The notes beneath the pieces are model-generated. The model was given only the letters and a program-made list of their open reading frames with translations, was not told the DNA's origin and did no database searches. A DNA stretch of 23,548 bases, taken from assembly GCA_039026555.1 (NCBI GenBank), contig JBCCMB010000031.1, positions 1 to 23,548 on the forward strand, in the 5' to 3' direction. Source of the DNA: JBCCMB01 sp039026555 (GTDB taxonomy: Bacteria; Pseudomonadota; Alphaproteobacteria; Caulobacterales; Hyphomonadaceae). A program made the position numbers and the translations under genes. Positions 23,483 through 23,548 of the stretch are shown one piece after another (position 1 is the stretch's first letter; each line of letters starts with the position of its first letter).

Positions 23483-23548
23483 GATGACACGGGTCTGATA
23501 CACTGGATCGACGCAAGATCGATCAAACAACATCAAGCGCTGGTCGGA

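Noticed and set aside
1..23548. tRNA/rRNA genes, CRISPR arrays, insertion sequences or attachment sites
   Set aside because: No cloverleaf, regularly spaced repeats, transposase motif or terminal repeat was recognised by reading. A dedicated search could still find something short.

Overview
This window is a chromosomal segment of an alphaproteobacterium, probably from the dimorphic Caulobacterales/Hyphomonadaceae-like group. Three observations support this. There is a small SciP/DUF1153 protein, a family I know only from alphaproteobacteria. The gene order fliF-fliG-flbE(fliH)-fliN-flbD-flhA matches the Caulobacter fliF operon. The flagellar genes carry enhancer/sigma-54-type promoter signals and a CtrA-box-like site. 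The DNA is GC-rich with compact operons. The order-level placement is inference.

Layout. Positions 1-3931 hold housekeeping genes, all on the minus strand: the start of a Kef-type cation/proton antiporter (cut by the window edge), a thiolase, a dodecin-like protein, a SAM-dependent methyltransferase and the tRNA thiolase mnmA. Positions 4005-7059 hold flgL and flgK (minus), the hook-filament junction proteins. A 472-base gap (7060-7531) separates them from the divergent plus-strand operon fliK-flgD-(42-codon ORF)-flgE, which builds the hook. Back-to-back sigma-54 promoter sequences and CCGGCA-type inverted repeats lie in this gap. Next comes sciP, bounded on both sides by strong hairpins, then the long plus-strand operon fliF-fliG-flbE-fliN-flbD-flhA-flhF-flhG (11967-21197), which encodes the MS-ring, switch, export gate, sigma-54 activator and polarity/number-control proteins. 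The right end holds YciI and gpsA (minus), a divergent TetR regulator (plus) and a 49-residue single-helix membrane protein.

How the parts work together (partly inference). CtrA is expected to switch on the fliF operon through the box at 11891-11905, and SciP, encoded next door, is known to antagonise CtrA. The fliF operon supplies FlbD, the activator expected to fire the paired sigma-54 promoters of flgKL and fliK-flgD-flgE. Two tiers of the flagellar cascade and one of its brakes are therefore visible in 14 kb.

I did not find a wholly new system. The most interesting points are the FlhF GTPase with degraded G2/G3 motifs paired with an FlhG that lacks the usual FlhF-activating N-terminal motif, the FlbD-site architecture of the flgK/fliK gap, unannotated small ORFs at 9826-9954 and 23319-23468, a TTG start for flgK, and an abrupt rare-codon patch at the 3' end of flhF. 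I saw no tRNA, rRNA, CRISPR array or insertion sequence.
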